Below, one piece after another: positions 23,382 to 35,034 of a DNA stretch of 64,000 nt. The position numbers and the translations under genes were made by a program. The stretch is from positions 4,472,501 through 4,536,500 of the forward strand of contig OU015568.1 in the NCBI GenBank assembly GCA_907165135.1. The letters run 5' to 3'. The notes below the pieces were generated by a model. It worked only from the letters and a program-made list of their open reading frames with translations, searched no databases and was not told the origin of the DNA. Source of the stretch: Oikopleura dioica. Its lineage: Eukaryota > Chordata > Appendicularia > Copelata > Oikopleuridae. Numbering within the stretch: the stretch's first letter is position 1; each line of letters begins with the position of its first letter.

Positions 23382-23853
23382 AAAGAAAAGAATTATAATG
23401 GCAAAGGCCTGAAAATAAATTAAAAATTTGAGCCATAAATAGACAGTTAAACGGCGTATTAGCTTACTTTCTATTCAAAAATGCAAACCAAACTGTATAT
23501 TTTATTTCTCGTAGTATATTTGATTACCAGAAAAGGTGCTTTGTCATATGTAAAATAACTTGCGGCGAAGACGACTCCCAGTTGCACCTTCGAAAAAATA
23601 AATCGTTAAATACAAAAATTTCAGAATCATCAAACCGTATCAGAAGAAAAAATATTCCGCCTTTCGATATCAGCCATAATTCAATGATCCTAAGAACCGT
23701 CCGAAAAATCTTTTTTCTAAAAAAAATGGATTTCAACAGATGTGATTGAGAAAACATACGTCAGACTTTAAAAGAGACTTTTTTTGTCTTTAGGGGGTCG
23801 ACAAGAATCGGGATTTCCTTGACCAAAAATACGAGTAAACCTGAAAAGATAGG
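23382..23853. other. intergenic with possible upstream exon of the coiled-coil gene
   Basis: AT-rich. Likely contains the first exon and promoter of the 22656-23381 gene, but no unambiguous exon was found. A minus-strand open frame at 23524-23757 lacks supporting features. Confidence 0.35.
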
Positions 23854-25347
23854 CAAAATTTGAGGGGGAGAACGGATTCGGTTGGCCCAACTCCCGCCGA
23901 GTATGAATGTCACCTCCGAGGTGTCAAGCCAAGTAAAAGAGATGCAAGGGACCACGCCGCCGGTGTGAACTCCTGCAGAGGGTAGTATGATCTCAAAATT
24001 CGGCCAAATGCCGAATTTTCATAAACTCATATTTTGAATGAATAATTCGGCCAGGTTGGCCGAATTTTTCGACCGAAATTGAACGATTTTTGAATGAAAA
24101 ATTCGGTCCCCAAGAATAAAGGCCGCGTCCTAAACCCACTAATTTATTCAGAGTCTCCATTTTATCAGAAGAAAATAATCTAATCAAATGGTCCTAACCT
24201 CGGGGCTCCGCCCCTTCGGGCCTAAGATGCCGGGGTCTAGTCTCGGGTTACTTAGGGTTTCCTTCGGTAACCCTAACTAACCCTAGCCTATCCCCCTCGG
24301 GTAATTTGTTCCGTCATTTTTGCAGGTGCCCCCTAACCCTAACCTTTATACTAGCAATACTACAATTTTAATTTTCTTGACGAAAAAATAGTCTTGGGGG
24401 AGCTGCAACTTTCTCCTAGCCATCTAGGGCAAATCAGTTATTATTATAACGAGGTCGATCGGAATTTTCGTGGTAATGAAAAGTCGAGTTACATTCCTAG
24501 ATATTCGAATTATCAGAATTGATAACAAGCATTCATAGCGATTGAAAGAGCCCTCAAAAAAGAATAATGAGTGTCCACCCAGAATTTCGCTGACCGAATT
24601 TTTCACCAGAATACTTTGTGAAATCTGCCCAATAATTCGGCCAGTTTGGCCGAATTTTTCATTCAGAATGATTGAAAATTCAGACGAATAATTCGGCTAT
24701 AGGTGGCCGAATTTTGAGATCATACTACGCTGCAGAGACTGCTCCTGGGCCAAAGTTGGAGCAAGTCTCGGTGTGACTCCTTGAGTAAACATAAAGTCGG
24801 GGCATCTTGAGCCAGAGATCATGATCAAGCTCAGCCTGGATGATCTTCAAGAATGAAGATTTGGAAAACAGCAAATACAGACAGGCCCTTCTTGTTCGTA
24901 AATTCAGCTAGAAGAAATCGTTTGTTAACCACAATCTTTTTCGAAGATTGTTACTTTGATTCAAGTAGCTAATAATAATTGGAAGTGATCTATTTCGAAA
25001 ATTTATCATCAAAAGACTTTAACGATAGCGCCATCAGAATCAGTATCAAATTTTACCCTGTCATGGAAGTTTTCAGAGAATTCTAATTCTTAGTCTTCCA
25101 TATTTTCAGTTTTGAAGATCATATAGGTCGTGCTTGATCACAATTCCCGGCTCAAGATGCCTCCAGTTTATGTTTACTCAAGGAGCCACACCGAGACTTG
25201 CTCCAACTTGGGCCCAGGAGCAGTCTCTGCAGGAGTGCACACCGGCGGCGTGGTCCCTTGCATCTCCTTCACTCGCCTCGACACCTCCTGCACGTTCTCA
25301 CTCAGCGGGAGTTGGGCCAACCGAATCCGTTGTCACCCAAAATTTGA
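23854..25347. mobile_element. outer foldback transposon, 10-bp target duplication
   Basis: Element 23864-25337 is flanked by CAAAATTTGA (23854-23863 and 25338-25347). The left end GGGGGAGAACGGATTCGG pairs with the right end CCGAATCCGTTGTCACC, and the arms continue through GGCCCAACTCCCGC and CACGCCGCCGG. The left arm is interrupted by a second element (23981-24729). When that is removed the arm continues into CTGCTCCTGGGCC and AGTAAACATAAA, matching the right arm at 25165-25225. No transposase ORF. A 9-10 bp duplication suggests a Mutator-like element (inference). Confidence 0.75.
23973..24737. mobile_element. nested foldback transposon, 8-bp target duplication
   Basis: Element 23981-24729 starts GGTAGTATGATCTCAAAA and ends TTTTGAGATCATACTACG. 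It is flanked by CTGCAGAG on both sides (23973-23980 and 24730-24737), a sequence present once in the uninterrupted opposite arm of the host element. Both arms contain several AATTCGGCC/GGCCGAATT motifs. The middle has TTAGGG-like and CCCTAA-like tracts (24190-24350). No ORF. Confidence 0.85.
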
Positions 25348-25383
25348 ATCAACTTGCGAATAAAAAGGCTCGACACAATTTTT

Positions 25384-25613
25384 GGAGTTATGAAGATTTG
25401 GAGTAACAAAACCTGGAGCAACCGAAATTTTCAAACCGATTTTTAAGGGTGTTGAGGGCCTCCCGGCCCTCTCAAACCCTGGCGAAAACCCGGCTTTGGG
25501 CCCGGGCTTTCTTTTGACCGAGTCAGATACCCTTAATTATGACATTAACACCCTTAAAAATCGGTTTGAAAATTTTGGTTGCTCCAGATTTTGTTACTCC
25601 AAATCTTCTTAAC
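25384..25613. mobile_element. ~230-bp inverted-repeat MITE
   Basis: GGAGTTATGAAGATTTGGAG at the left pairs with CTCCAAATCTTCTTAACTCC at the right. Inner arms pair through CAAACCGATTTTTAAGGGTG and CACCCTTAAAAATCGGTTTG. The GC-rich centre has GGGCCTCCCGGCCC and GGGCCCGGGC. No clear target duplication. Confidence 0.75.
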
Positions 25614-26576
25614 TCCTGAAATTGACTTTTGCCAATAAAAAGGGCTGAGAAAATTAACCAGCGAGAATTTAAAAAATTGGGAAGAAAAAACAGTCAAAAA
25701 AACGTCCAAGAACTTAACTTGATTCCCTAAATCTCATTTTATCAAACGATTTGAGGCAGGGGCTCGAAAAATCGTTGTGCGCCCGTTGTTTTAGCGCCCC
25801 CACTCACGCCGGACATCGCTTCGCCCGTTGTTCAATTTCGAAAACAACGCGGGCTCGTTGTCCAAAATAAGGCTTGCGCTAGAGGGGAATCAGGTCAAGC
25901 GACGCCCGCGCTGCGCAATCCGAACCACTACACAGTTCGTTCCGATTGAAGATCCAAAGTGAAAAACGAAGAAGCCACTATTCAAAAAAGTCGAATAAGA
26001 CTAAAATAACTTTACTAGTCCATTTGAGAGTAAGATGGGATTAGTAAAGTTATGTATTTTTGTGAAAATAGGAATATATATTATTAAAAAGAAAAGAAGA
26101 TTAATATTTTGGTATGGCTCTAATCTTGTCCGCCAGATCTTTGAGCTTGTCTTCATCTTGACCTAGTCGAATTAGAATATGCTTGGGGTTGCGCCAGTGG
26201 GAAAACGGACTTTTTGCACTTGACCTGAAGGGATGAAATTTTGTGGACATATATCTGAGGTCCTAATCAAGAAAAAATCAAAAAACCTCGAAAAATTAAG
26301 GGTATAGGGGTCGAAAAATCGATTTTTTTATTTTTGCAAAATTAAGCCTGAGAAAACCTAGACTATCATTTTGAAAGCTCAAAAATGATTTTTTCGAGTC
26401 GAAAAAGTCAGAGCAAATTAATGAATCCGCAAATAAAGAAATTTTAATTTTAAAAAATTAAGATAAAAACCATAATTAAGCGGAAAACACGAATAATTTG
26501 TATTTTTATCCCGAATGGGTGTGGGTGGGGTTGGAGACATAACTGAGATTGATCACCTCAGAGTCCAACGCCGATC

Positions 26577-26684
26577 TCAAGCCCCTTAAATTTAATAATC
26601 AAGGAACGGGGCTGAGACGGCCCGAAGGGCCGTCAAGCCCTTAAATTTAATAATCAAGGAACGGGGCTGAGACGGCCCCCTTTT
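26577..26684. repeat. ~54-bp tandem duplication inside the hAT element
   Basis: CAAGCCC(C)TTAAATTTAAT through GGGGCTGAGACGGCCC is present twice head to tail. The first copy is followed by GAAGGGCCGT. Confidence 0.7.
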
Positions 26685-27206
26685 GCACCTTTTTGTTATT
26701 TTTATCTTTAATTTTTTAAAATCGGCGATTTTGACGCAAAAACGAAAATTTTCAAACGGGCCGCATTTTCGTTGCCGGGCGTTGCCGGACGAGATTCGAG
26801 TGGTTCCATGGAAAGCATCGTCTGAGCTTTCTTTTCGTGGTGTCAGTTTGGTTGGCCAAGGTTGTCCACGTGAGAAAATGGGCAAAACGTGCGAAAAACT
26901 TGCTATTTTTTGAATAAAATCGCCATTTTCCGTCCAAAAGCCAAAATTTTTAATTTTAACTATTTTTATGGAATCTCCACCAATTTTTACACATGGTCAC
27001 GTGGTTTCAGCATTTTTGAAAACAGACCATTTTCGGCCAAAATCCCACCAGCGCAACCCCAAATATGCTCCTTCCACTGGTCCATATCACACATGGAACA
27101 TGTATCTTGTCTGATACTTTCAGTGCATACAGCACACGCCTTCGAAACATAGCCGCAGCCCCCACAGAATGTACTTGTTTTCGAGCATCGGCTTGTATTG
27201 AAAAAG

Positions 27207-28206
27207 CTAGAAATTGAGATTTCGGAATGATACCGATATAAGTCCATATTCTGCAAGGATATCGCGAAGATGAGTGCGCATCCCTTTATCTGAGCAGTCG
27301 AGCACTCGTCGAAAAGAGATGAACCATCGAAGGCATTTTGTTCCTTCTGTGCCGAACGTGCAGAGGAGGATGCCGCAGTACTTCGCGCTTTGATGATCGT
27401 AGTTATCCAGGCAGATGGCCACTCGGCCTTCGTTTGCAAGTTGGAGTGCTCGTTTCTTGATTCGATCCGTGATTTCGCCTTCAAGAATACTGAAAAGAGA
27501 TTTTATAACTCCCTTGTTTTTGATTTCTCATCGCTTATTTTTTGAGTCTTATTCCAAGTTCAAACTTACCGAATATGTTTTTCGATGATGTGCCGCGAGA
27601 CGCCGTTCTTGTACTTCTCGTCGAGAATTTCCAAGACTTTTTCATCAACGGATGGTCAAAGACGTCGAGAGGAAGGCCGATTCCAACGACAGCTTCTGCA
27701 ACAGCCGAGTAGAGTGCTTTGGTCTTGTTGAAGTGTCGTGTATTCTCATGTCGAGTCACCGCACCCGCGTCCAATTTTCTGTTTTTCGATTTCGCTCCAA
27801 CTGCCCGGTAGAGAGCTTTGTTAAGATCGTTCCGGCAATACTCGTGATCGCAGTAGACAAAGAAGGTTGGTCGTGTTTCTCCGGCTTCTCTGTAGGAAAG
27901 TGCAAAAATATCATAATCTAAGTCTTTCCTATGGCTTGATTTCTCCTTGATGACGGTATCGCGTAATGTTTCATCTTCGAGAAGTTCCTTGAGCTTTACT
28001 TTGACGTCTTCTTCCTTTTTTCCGGGAGTTTTCTGGGGAGTCAATGGAATATCTAGAACGACTGGCACGATCGGGACTGCCTCATCTCTCTTTCGTTTTA
28101 GCACTGGCCTTTTTGGCGTTCTCAGAATAACTGGCTTACTTGGCGTTCTCAAGGTGCTTGGAGCTGGAGCCATTTTTACTTTTTTCAATTTAATGACAAG
28201 TGACAT
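27207..28206 (-). pseudogene. hAT transposase, frameshifted
   Basis: ATG at 28206 starts a basic, Thr/Pro-rich N-terminus (TLRTPSKPVILRTPKRP). A BED-type zinc finger follows (CDHEYC ... RHENTRH), then a segment typical of hAT transposases (AVAEAVVGIGLPLDVFD). Near 27650 the frame must shift by one base to continue as EKVLEILDEKYKNGVSRHII, the conserved Y-x-x-x-SR region. After an 80-bp intron (27569-27490) the second exon continues with ILEGEIT...VAICLDNYDHQSAKYCGILL and HLRDILAEYGL, matching the catalytic-core style of hAT proteins (D followed by W/Y-rich strand). It stops at about 27207. No C-terminal dimerisation motif is visible. An overlapping frame to 26987 has many cysteines (CGGCGYVSKACAVC) and could be a further exon. 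Confidence 0.7.
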
Positions 28207-28796
28207 TTGCTTTTATATCAGATTTATGTGAAAAGAGGGAGCTACGTGAGCATCCTTCGCCCTGCTGGAGACCAGATATCGCTGATAACCATCATCATGA
28301 TTAGCTTCCTGATTAGTTATCAGTGTCGATCTTCACTCCACTAGTTCAAAGCTTCAGCTGCACGTAATTTCAATCCTTTGAAGTTAATTTCTTTTTAAAA
28401 GAAAAAGGTTTTTACGAATGATTTTTTTTAATTTGTTAAGATTCTTTTAAGGCAATAAATAGCTAGTATTTATTAATATTATGATTTTAAAATATTATTT
28501 ACAATATTTAATATAGTATTTTTATCATAAAAGCTCGGACATTGAAGTTCAGATTCTAAAGAAATAAGCGCGGCACTCGCGGAGGGCGGCAAAATACATC
28601 GAGCCTCATTCACCGAACAACGGGTCGCTCGTTGTTTCATCGCGTTGTGGTTGTGGGCAACGCGCCTCGGATGATGGCGCTACAACGGGCCTGCGGGTGT
28701 TTTTTCGCGCCAACAACGAAAGCGCGGGGGTTGAAAATGAGTGGGGGCGCTCAAACAACGGGCGCGCAACGATTTTTTCGAGACCCTGATTTGAGG

Positions 28797-29896
28797 TTAA
28801 ACAGATTAGGAAAAATTTGTTGACTCCAAAAATTAAGGTTTCATATCCAGACTATGTGTAAATACGATCACCCCGGAAAGAATTCTCGTCGATGTTTCTC
28901 TGTAAGTTGGAATTCTCAACTTGGAATAAAAATTGTGTGGAGAGAATTCGATGCGCCCTCCTAGCTTTCCTTTTCTTATTTGATTATCAGTAAAAGCAAA
29001 ACGCTTTATTGACAGAATGCTTTATCTTAGTCGGCTTTCAAATTTAATGGGTAGTTTTTCGTTCTTAAAGTCTTCTATTGCCAGCTTTCGGTAGTTTTCA
29101 AAGTAAGTTTTTCTTAATCCCTTGACAACAATCGGGATTTTTTCAACAAAAATTCCGGAAAAACCCGCTTTGATCGAGAAATTCTGATTGGTTTTGTGAC
29201 TAGAAGAGGGTTTGAAAAATACAGCGGCGAAAGCTAGAATTTTCGCTTTTTATTCTCTGCTATATTTGGTAATGAAGAACTTTTTATCTCTTTCTTCTCT
29301 GAGCTAAAATACATCGTCAAGCATGCTAGTTACATCTCTTATTTTGCAGGTCAATAATTGTTCGGGCATTGATAAGTTTACGCGAAAACTTTCCCTTTTT
29401 AACGGTGTTATTTCGCTGATGTGACGCTTTCTTCACAATTAGTAATACAATTGATTTACGTTTTTTCCGAATCAAAGTCCTGAATAATTCACGCATTGTT
29501 TCTTTGTCGGTATCTTTCAAAGTAAGTTTTTCTAAGTCCCTTTCACTAAATCCCCTCGAGTGTTTCTTTGATATCAAGGATGAGAGCGAGGCTTAAAGTT
29601 TTTAACATTTATTGTTAATAAAGTTTTTTGTTGATTTGAGATATTGTATTTGTTGAAGTTGGGAATAATTGAACTGAGTTTTCGCCAACTTCGAAATGAC
29701 AGTAAAAGTTGCAGTAAGTTTTGAAGTTGAAGGGCAATTCCGGGTAAAGATTGTCTTAGACTAATATTATCGATATGCTGAAAACAGCATATTGAAGGAA
29801 ATTTTAAAGTTTCAATGAAATTTTACAGCTCAAATGTACAGGAAAAAATATTTTTCAATTTTGATCGTTTCTCATAATTTAGATTTTTATCGTTTT
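28797..29896. other. intergenic, no supported gene
   Basis: AT-rich. A minus-strand Lys/Arg-rich open frame (29326-29577) lacks an ATG at its upstream end, though a possible acceptor precedes it. The phrase TCAAAGTAAGTTTTTCT occurs at both 29097 and 29517. Likely also holds the cadherin 3' UTR. Confidence 0.35.
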
Positions 29897-32800
29897 TTAC
29901 ATCGATCCATAAGTTGATGCTTCGAAATTTCTTTTCACAGATTCTGGCAATTTTTCCAGGTCAATATCTTGTTCTGTATCGTCGTCGTCGCTGAGATCGG
30001 ACATGTTTGAAATCATCGAATTTCGACCTTCGTATTCGAATTGGAGAAGCGTGTTGGGAACTTGTTCCTCGTTGTCGGCCTGTTGCTTAGCGTCGCGGAT
30101 GATGTTGCCCAAGTTGTCAGTTGGTTCTTCGACGATTCGAGGGAGAGGGGCTTTCTGCTCGCATCCTGGATCGTCTGGGGAGAGGAGACGGTCGTGATCG
30201 TTGAGGGCTTCTTCGTCTTGGAGACCTTCTTAAAGTGTGAGTTACTCTGATCTGGATTCCAGATTGATGAGTTACGATTTTTTGCGGTAAAGCGAGTGAA
30301 TCATTTCAAAAAATCGCGGGCGAGAAATTTGAAGATTCTTACCTTCAAGCTTTCCTTCTGGCTTTCTTCGGACAAAGAGGGCAAGGACGACGATGATAGT
30401 GACAATGATGACGATGACAACAATAATCCACCAGGGGAAACCGTTGGCGACATTGGTGCCGGCGAAATTGTTGTGACATGCTCCTTGGAATTCGCCGTCT
30501 TCGTTACAGCTGCAGATCAAAAATGGAAGACTAATGGATTCGACTCCCATTGTAGTTTGAACCTTGAAAAGAAAATGTAAGTCCATTGATGATTGAAAAT
30601 AAATATTACCGAAAGCTGGATGAACTCGAGTCCAGTGAGCAATTCCGTGGTCGAATCTTGGCTTCCACTGTATTCAAGGAAGAAATGACCCTTTTTAGAC
30701 TCCTGGATTCTCAATCCTTCGACATTTGTGACTTCAATGGAGACGATATCATCGCCGGAATCGGGCTGGATAGCGTAGAAAAGTCGGTTGAGGCCGAGGA
30801 CGTTGGTATTGTCGCAAAGACTAGCAGTGTTAGGTTCCCAGAGAATGGTTTCATCGGCGATGTCTTCGATTTCGACGGTGACTTTTTGAACTGTTCTTGC
30901 TACAAAAAGGAGTAAAAGAATGAAAAAATGAGCGGATCAAACCTGGAGGAAGCCCGTCATCTTCCAAAGTGACTTCAAAGCTGTGTCCGAGAATGGGTCC
31001 AAAGTGCTCCAAATCATCGGTGTTTTTTACATCGTATTCTCGGTCAAGAATTCCGGTCGCATAAACTTCACAGGTAGTTTCATCAATGCTGAAGATACCA
31101 GCAGGGTCGTTGAGAGAGCAGGTGACGGATTGAGTTCCCGTGTCTCCGTCAGTAGCGATCACCAGGCCGATCTTGAATAGGCGTTAGGAAGAAAAGAGAT
31201 CGGTTTTAATTACCAGAAGATTGTCGATGTTCTCTCCTTCTTTAGGCACAATCGTTTGGTCGAAGTCAACGAAAGCTGGAGGATCATTGGCATCTTCAAC
31301 ATCGACGATGACCGTAATTGAGTTGGTATTCGAATCAGGATCGGCAGCATTTGGGTTGAAAGCAGTGACGGAAAGGACGTATCTGGGTCTAGTTTCGTAG
31401 TCCAGTTTGTCTAAAAAGAAATGAGATACAGTTAGATTTTCAACTTTCTTACTGTTGACAACGAGGTTATTTCCATCAAAAGCAAAGTCCGAATTGTCAA
31501 CTCGAAAGGCGACGTGGTTGTTTTCCTCGTCAATGTCAGCATCCGTCGCACTCAGGCTCAAAACAACTGTTCCGATGTCGGCTCCTTCAGAAATTTTGCG
31601 AGGTACACCGTCGAAATCGATAACTGGTGCTTGGTCGTTGATGTCTGTGATTCTGATGACTTTTTGAGGGTTTCAAATCTAATCGAAATGTAAATTAAGG
31701 AAAAAAGACTCTTTAACAATCTTTTTTTCTTCAAAATTTGATAAAAAATGAATTGAAATCCTTTCCTAATTCTTCCTGAGTCCTTCCATGAACGTCATTA
31801 TCAATATCATCTTCAGCAACCACTTGAAGGACGATTCTAGAGCTCTTCTCAGCATCCAGGAGGTCATCAAAACCACCGAGGTATTTGACTGTACCATACT
31901 TGTCGACAGAAAAAGCACGTCCAAAGGTGGAACCCTGGTTGAGGTCCCGAGATTTGAATTCGGCAATATCAGCTGCAAGGGAATAGACAATTTTAGCAAA
32001 TTTTCCGGTATCAGCGTCCGATGCTTCGAGCTAAAAATGAACCTTGAAAACAAGGAGGACAAAACAAACCGAGCAAGTTCGGCGCCGCGCCGCGTTACGA
32101 CCCAGTGAATAGTGAAATCGTAAAAACAACTCCGAGTGCCAGCGAAGAATGAGTCTATTTTACGGCGCGGCACTCACCCAGAAAAAAAACCAACAATCGT
32201 CTTGTTAATAAGATGGGTGGTCTTTCTTGATTTTCGGAAATAACAGCTCATAATGAGCACCTTCTTAATCTTTTAAGTAATCATTAGGGTTCAAAATGGC
32301 TCAAAAATATGGCATTTCTGTAACAAACTTTGGCTCCGGATTTTACCCCTTTTTTATAAAACTGGCCTATAGAAATGAATCTGCGGCCGTATCCACTCGC
32401 TCGAAACGAAATCAAAGGAGGCCCATTTTAGTATTCCTTTCGCGTTTTTTCACCAAGGCGGTGCGATCAGAAACTGGACCTAATCACCCTCGATCAAGCC
32501 TTCGACTCTCAATCATCATAAAAGCAGTTATTTTTATAATTGGACAATTTTAAAATTTCAAATGTCCGTCTCCGAAAATCTATGACGAAAGAAACTTTTA
32601 TCTTGTCAAAAAGTACTTTTTTTTTAAATTTGATAATCCGAATTTTCAGATCGCACCTCCACGCGACCGCCTGCCGAAGAAAAAAAAATGTGTCAATCCG
32701 GGCATGTTTATTTCGGATCCGAAAGCGGTTCTGAAAATCCCGGGTCAGGGTTGAAATTTCTCATGCTTTTTCGGCATCAAATAAACAAATTGTAATCCCT

Positions 32801-33853
32801 GATGAGTCCAAAGCATAATTTTTACGGCGCATTTTTCAAATTGTATATCGCAGTTGATAAAAAAAGTCCCATTCATAGGCAACTCTGGAGAGGAGGTCGC
32901 ATTTCGCCGGCTACTCAAAGCTTCCTGACCTCTATTCAACAAGAAGCCTAGCCAATTGTTCTAGTCTTTGTTTTGTTAACAGGTGCCTCTTTCGAAAATT
33001 GACGCGTTCTATTCAAACTTTTCGACTGTACCCCCTCCTTTGTCCGTTTCAAAATTCTTATTCACTGAGGATGAACGAATGATGACTGTACCTTTCCGAC
33101 GATTGTATCAGCTTTGGCGTTCTCAGCAATCGTCATCGTCAGCGTTTTCTTGTCAAAGACCGGCTTGTTATCGTTGACATCAGAAACCCCGACAGCAATG
33201 CTCTCATCAGTTACAATCTTCCCATCCGCAGTTTCGGATGTAATATGCACTTCGATTTGGTCACCGGTGATTTCTCGATCAAGTTCTTCTGTGACGCGTA
33301 GTTTTATTGAAGGCCCGGAGCCTTCGATTGAGAAGAAATTTGTGTCGGGGAAGGCGGGGACGTCATAGCTCCAAGAATCGACGGCGGAATTCGTGTCGAC
33401 CAATTCGATGAAGTTGACGTCGTTGACATTGTACTCGGTGACAGTATAACCTGAAAATGAACATTTATCAAATGAAATTTTCAATCAGAAAAAAAAACGC
33501 GGAAAAACGCGAAAATATTAATTAAAATTTTGAAGTCGGATTTTTTTGAAGAATCAAATCTGTGGGATGAAACCTGTCGGAAGTAAAAAGTAAGATAAAA
33601 AGCCGTGGCAAAGCGAGGACTCCGCTAAAGAGTTGAAATCCTGTCTAATTAACGGGCTTAAATTTCGAGTGCATCGATGCTCCTCTTTCTCTTACTCACA
33701 CTCTCTCACGGATCCCCTGCCTTTATCTTAAGGGCATTTCTTTCAAAAATCTGCAGAAAATTTTCTCAAAAGGGAAATATTTAACTTACGGTTCTTTTTA
33801 TCCTTGATAGCTCCATACGCCAAATACGGCAAGGCGTACTGTAATATCTTCAT
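29897..33853 (-). CDS. classical-type cadherin with catenin-binding cytoplasmic tail
   Basis: ATG at 33853 begins signal peptide MKILQYALPYLAYGA. Extracellular repeats show calcium-binding motifs: LDREITGD and DVNDNKPVF (33484-33110), an EC2 exon (32032-31775), VEDANDPPAF (31561-31200), and LDREYD (31162-30944). A membrane-proximal piece contains LPFLICSCNEDGEF. The single TM is WWIIVVIVIIVTIIVVLALF. The tail has a juxtamembrane NLGNIIRDAKQQADNEE (p120-type region) and ends with LLQFEYEG, then SMISNMSDLSDDDD and RNFEASTYG, matching the beta-catenin-binding consensus of classical cadherins. There are about four to five EC repeats with no EGF or laminin-G domains, the vertebrate-like layout. 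Most introns are about 40-60 bp, but one of about 1 kb (33090-32033) separates EC1 from EC2. Acts in calcium-dependent cell adhesion at the plasma membrane (family knowledge). Confidence 0.88.
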
Positions 33854-33895
33854 GCTTCTGTAGCTCTTGTCTCTTGAATCTCCTGTTTCTCTTTT

Positions 33896-34204
33896 TCAAA
33901 AATCGTAATCGTAATCGAGCTGCCGCTTCAATTTCTTGATCAAGTGAGTTGCGATCTGCTCCGGCGGTTCTGGTTTTAGTAGCTTTTTGTCGTCTTCTTT
34001 CTGAATCACGGTCTCTTTCTCAATTTTTACGACTTCTTCTTCAATTATTTTTTTCCAAAAAAAGAGAGAGAAAAAGGCTCTTTTTTCGCGAGTAGATGGT
34101 AGTGCGCTACCGGGGGTAAGGTGCGCGGCACTTTTGCGCCACCAAGGATACCGAAGCGTACAATAAGGGCAGCTACGCGGCTCTATAATTGTTCCACCCG
34201 CCAA
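33896..34204 (-). CDS. possible C-terminal exon of an unknown gene just upstream of cadherin
   Basis: The last ~50 codons look coding (KIIEEEVVKIEKETVIQKED ... HLIKKLKRQLDYDYDF) and end 43 bp before the cadherin ATG on the same strand. The upstream part of the frame is GC-rich and less convincing, and no ATG opens it. It may be a 3' exon of a gene sharing an operon with the cadherin (inference). Confidence 0.3.
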   Translation of the reverse strand: MAGGTIIEPRSCPYCTLRYPWWRKSAAHLTPGSALPSTREKRAFFSLFFWKKIIEEEVVKIEKETVIQKEDDKKLLKPEPPEQIATHLIKKLKRQLDYDYDF

Positions 34205-34712
34205 TCACCGGACAGACGATTAATCATTTACTGAAGAATTTTGCCTTATATGGAAGGGCTCGTCAGACAATGACGAAGAAGAACTTTTAGATACACTGAT
34301 AATTGAGAATTTTTACGAATTTGTATCACTAGAAGATATTATGACAGATCAGCTTCGAATCTTTTTCGACTCAAAATAAAATTTTTAACTATTAAAAGAC
34401 CGCGTTTTCTGTTTCAAATAAAATTCAAGAACGGCCAAAATATCGAATAATATTCGAATTTTCGAATTTTTTTGGCAATATTTCCTTTTTTTTAATATCA
34501 GAAGCGAAAGGACGATGAAATTTATGATTTCTTCATTATTATCAGCAAGAGAAAAAATCTCCCTAACAGTATGACTACGACTAGAGATGTCCGTTTATTC
34601 AAGCAGAAAAAAACGCCTCTCAAAGGAGCCCTTTTGTGAGGAAATCTATTGAATTCAGATGAGACGGAACAAGCAAAATCCACGTCTTTGTCAATAGAAT
34701 GAACTTAGGGCA
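34205..34712. other. intergenic with possible plus-strand terminal exon
   Basis: A short plus-strand frame at about 34227-34378 (SSDNDEEELLDTLIIENFYE...RIFFDSK, then TAA) looks codon-biased but has no start and no clear upstream exon. Otherwise AT-rich. Confidence 0.3.
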
Positions 34713-34997
34713 ATGATAAATTTGCCCTCAGGCGAGTACTTTGATAATTTCTTCCAAATTAAGATTGATCAGATTCTGATTGAGCTATTGGTAAGTTCAG
34801 ATGTTCGGAAATGAACTCATATTTTTGACTCCTTTCTTTTTTGGGGTGGTCTTAAAATCAACCGCGTCTGTGAAGAAAAACAGGGGGAATTGAAGTTGCG
34901 TGAATTGATGAATGTTCCTCATAAAAAATTAACCCGAAACTTGGAACGAGTTCTAGAGCTGTTTGAATATTCATCTTACGGCTTCCTGTTGCCATAA
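34713..34997 (+). CDS. small protein, two exons, 63 aa
   Basis: Exon 1 (34713-34790) encodes MINLPSGEYFDNFFQIKIDQ and ends at a GTAAGT donor. Exon 2 (34884-34997) starts after AAAACAG and encodes GELKLRELMNVPHKKLTRNL to a stop after YGFLLP. Both junctions are phase 0. No signal peptide, TM or known motif. Unknown function. Confidence 0.45.
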
Positions 34998-35034
34998 ATA
35001 TATTCTGACGACTTTTGTTAAAATTTAATCCCTG

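Larger units (their letters stand above)
25749..28796 (-). mobile_element. hAT DNA transposon, ~3.0 kb with both ends and 8-bp target duplication
   Basis: Element 25757-28788 starts CAGGGGCTCGAAAAATCG and ends CGATTTTTTCGAGACCCTG. Terminal repeats continue through CGCCCGTTGTTT and GCGCCCCCACTCA. ATTTGAGG flanks it exactly (25749-25756 and 28789-28796). CAGGG ends, 8-bp duplication and a BED/hAT-like protein on the minus strand (27200-28206) together define a hAT element. The transposase frame is damaged and its C-terminal dimerisation region was not found, so this copy is probably inactive. A tandem duplication occurs inside at 26577-26684. Confidence 0.9.

Noticed and set aside
26592-26985. 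Candidate C-terminal transposase exon
   Set aside because: No hAT dimerisation motif could be read in any frame. It overlaps a tandem duplication.
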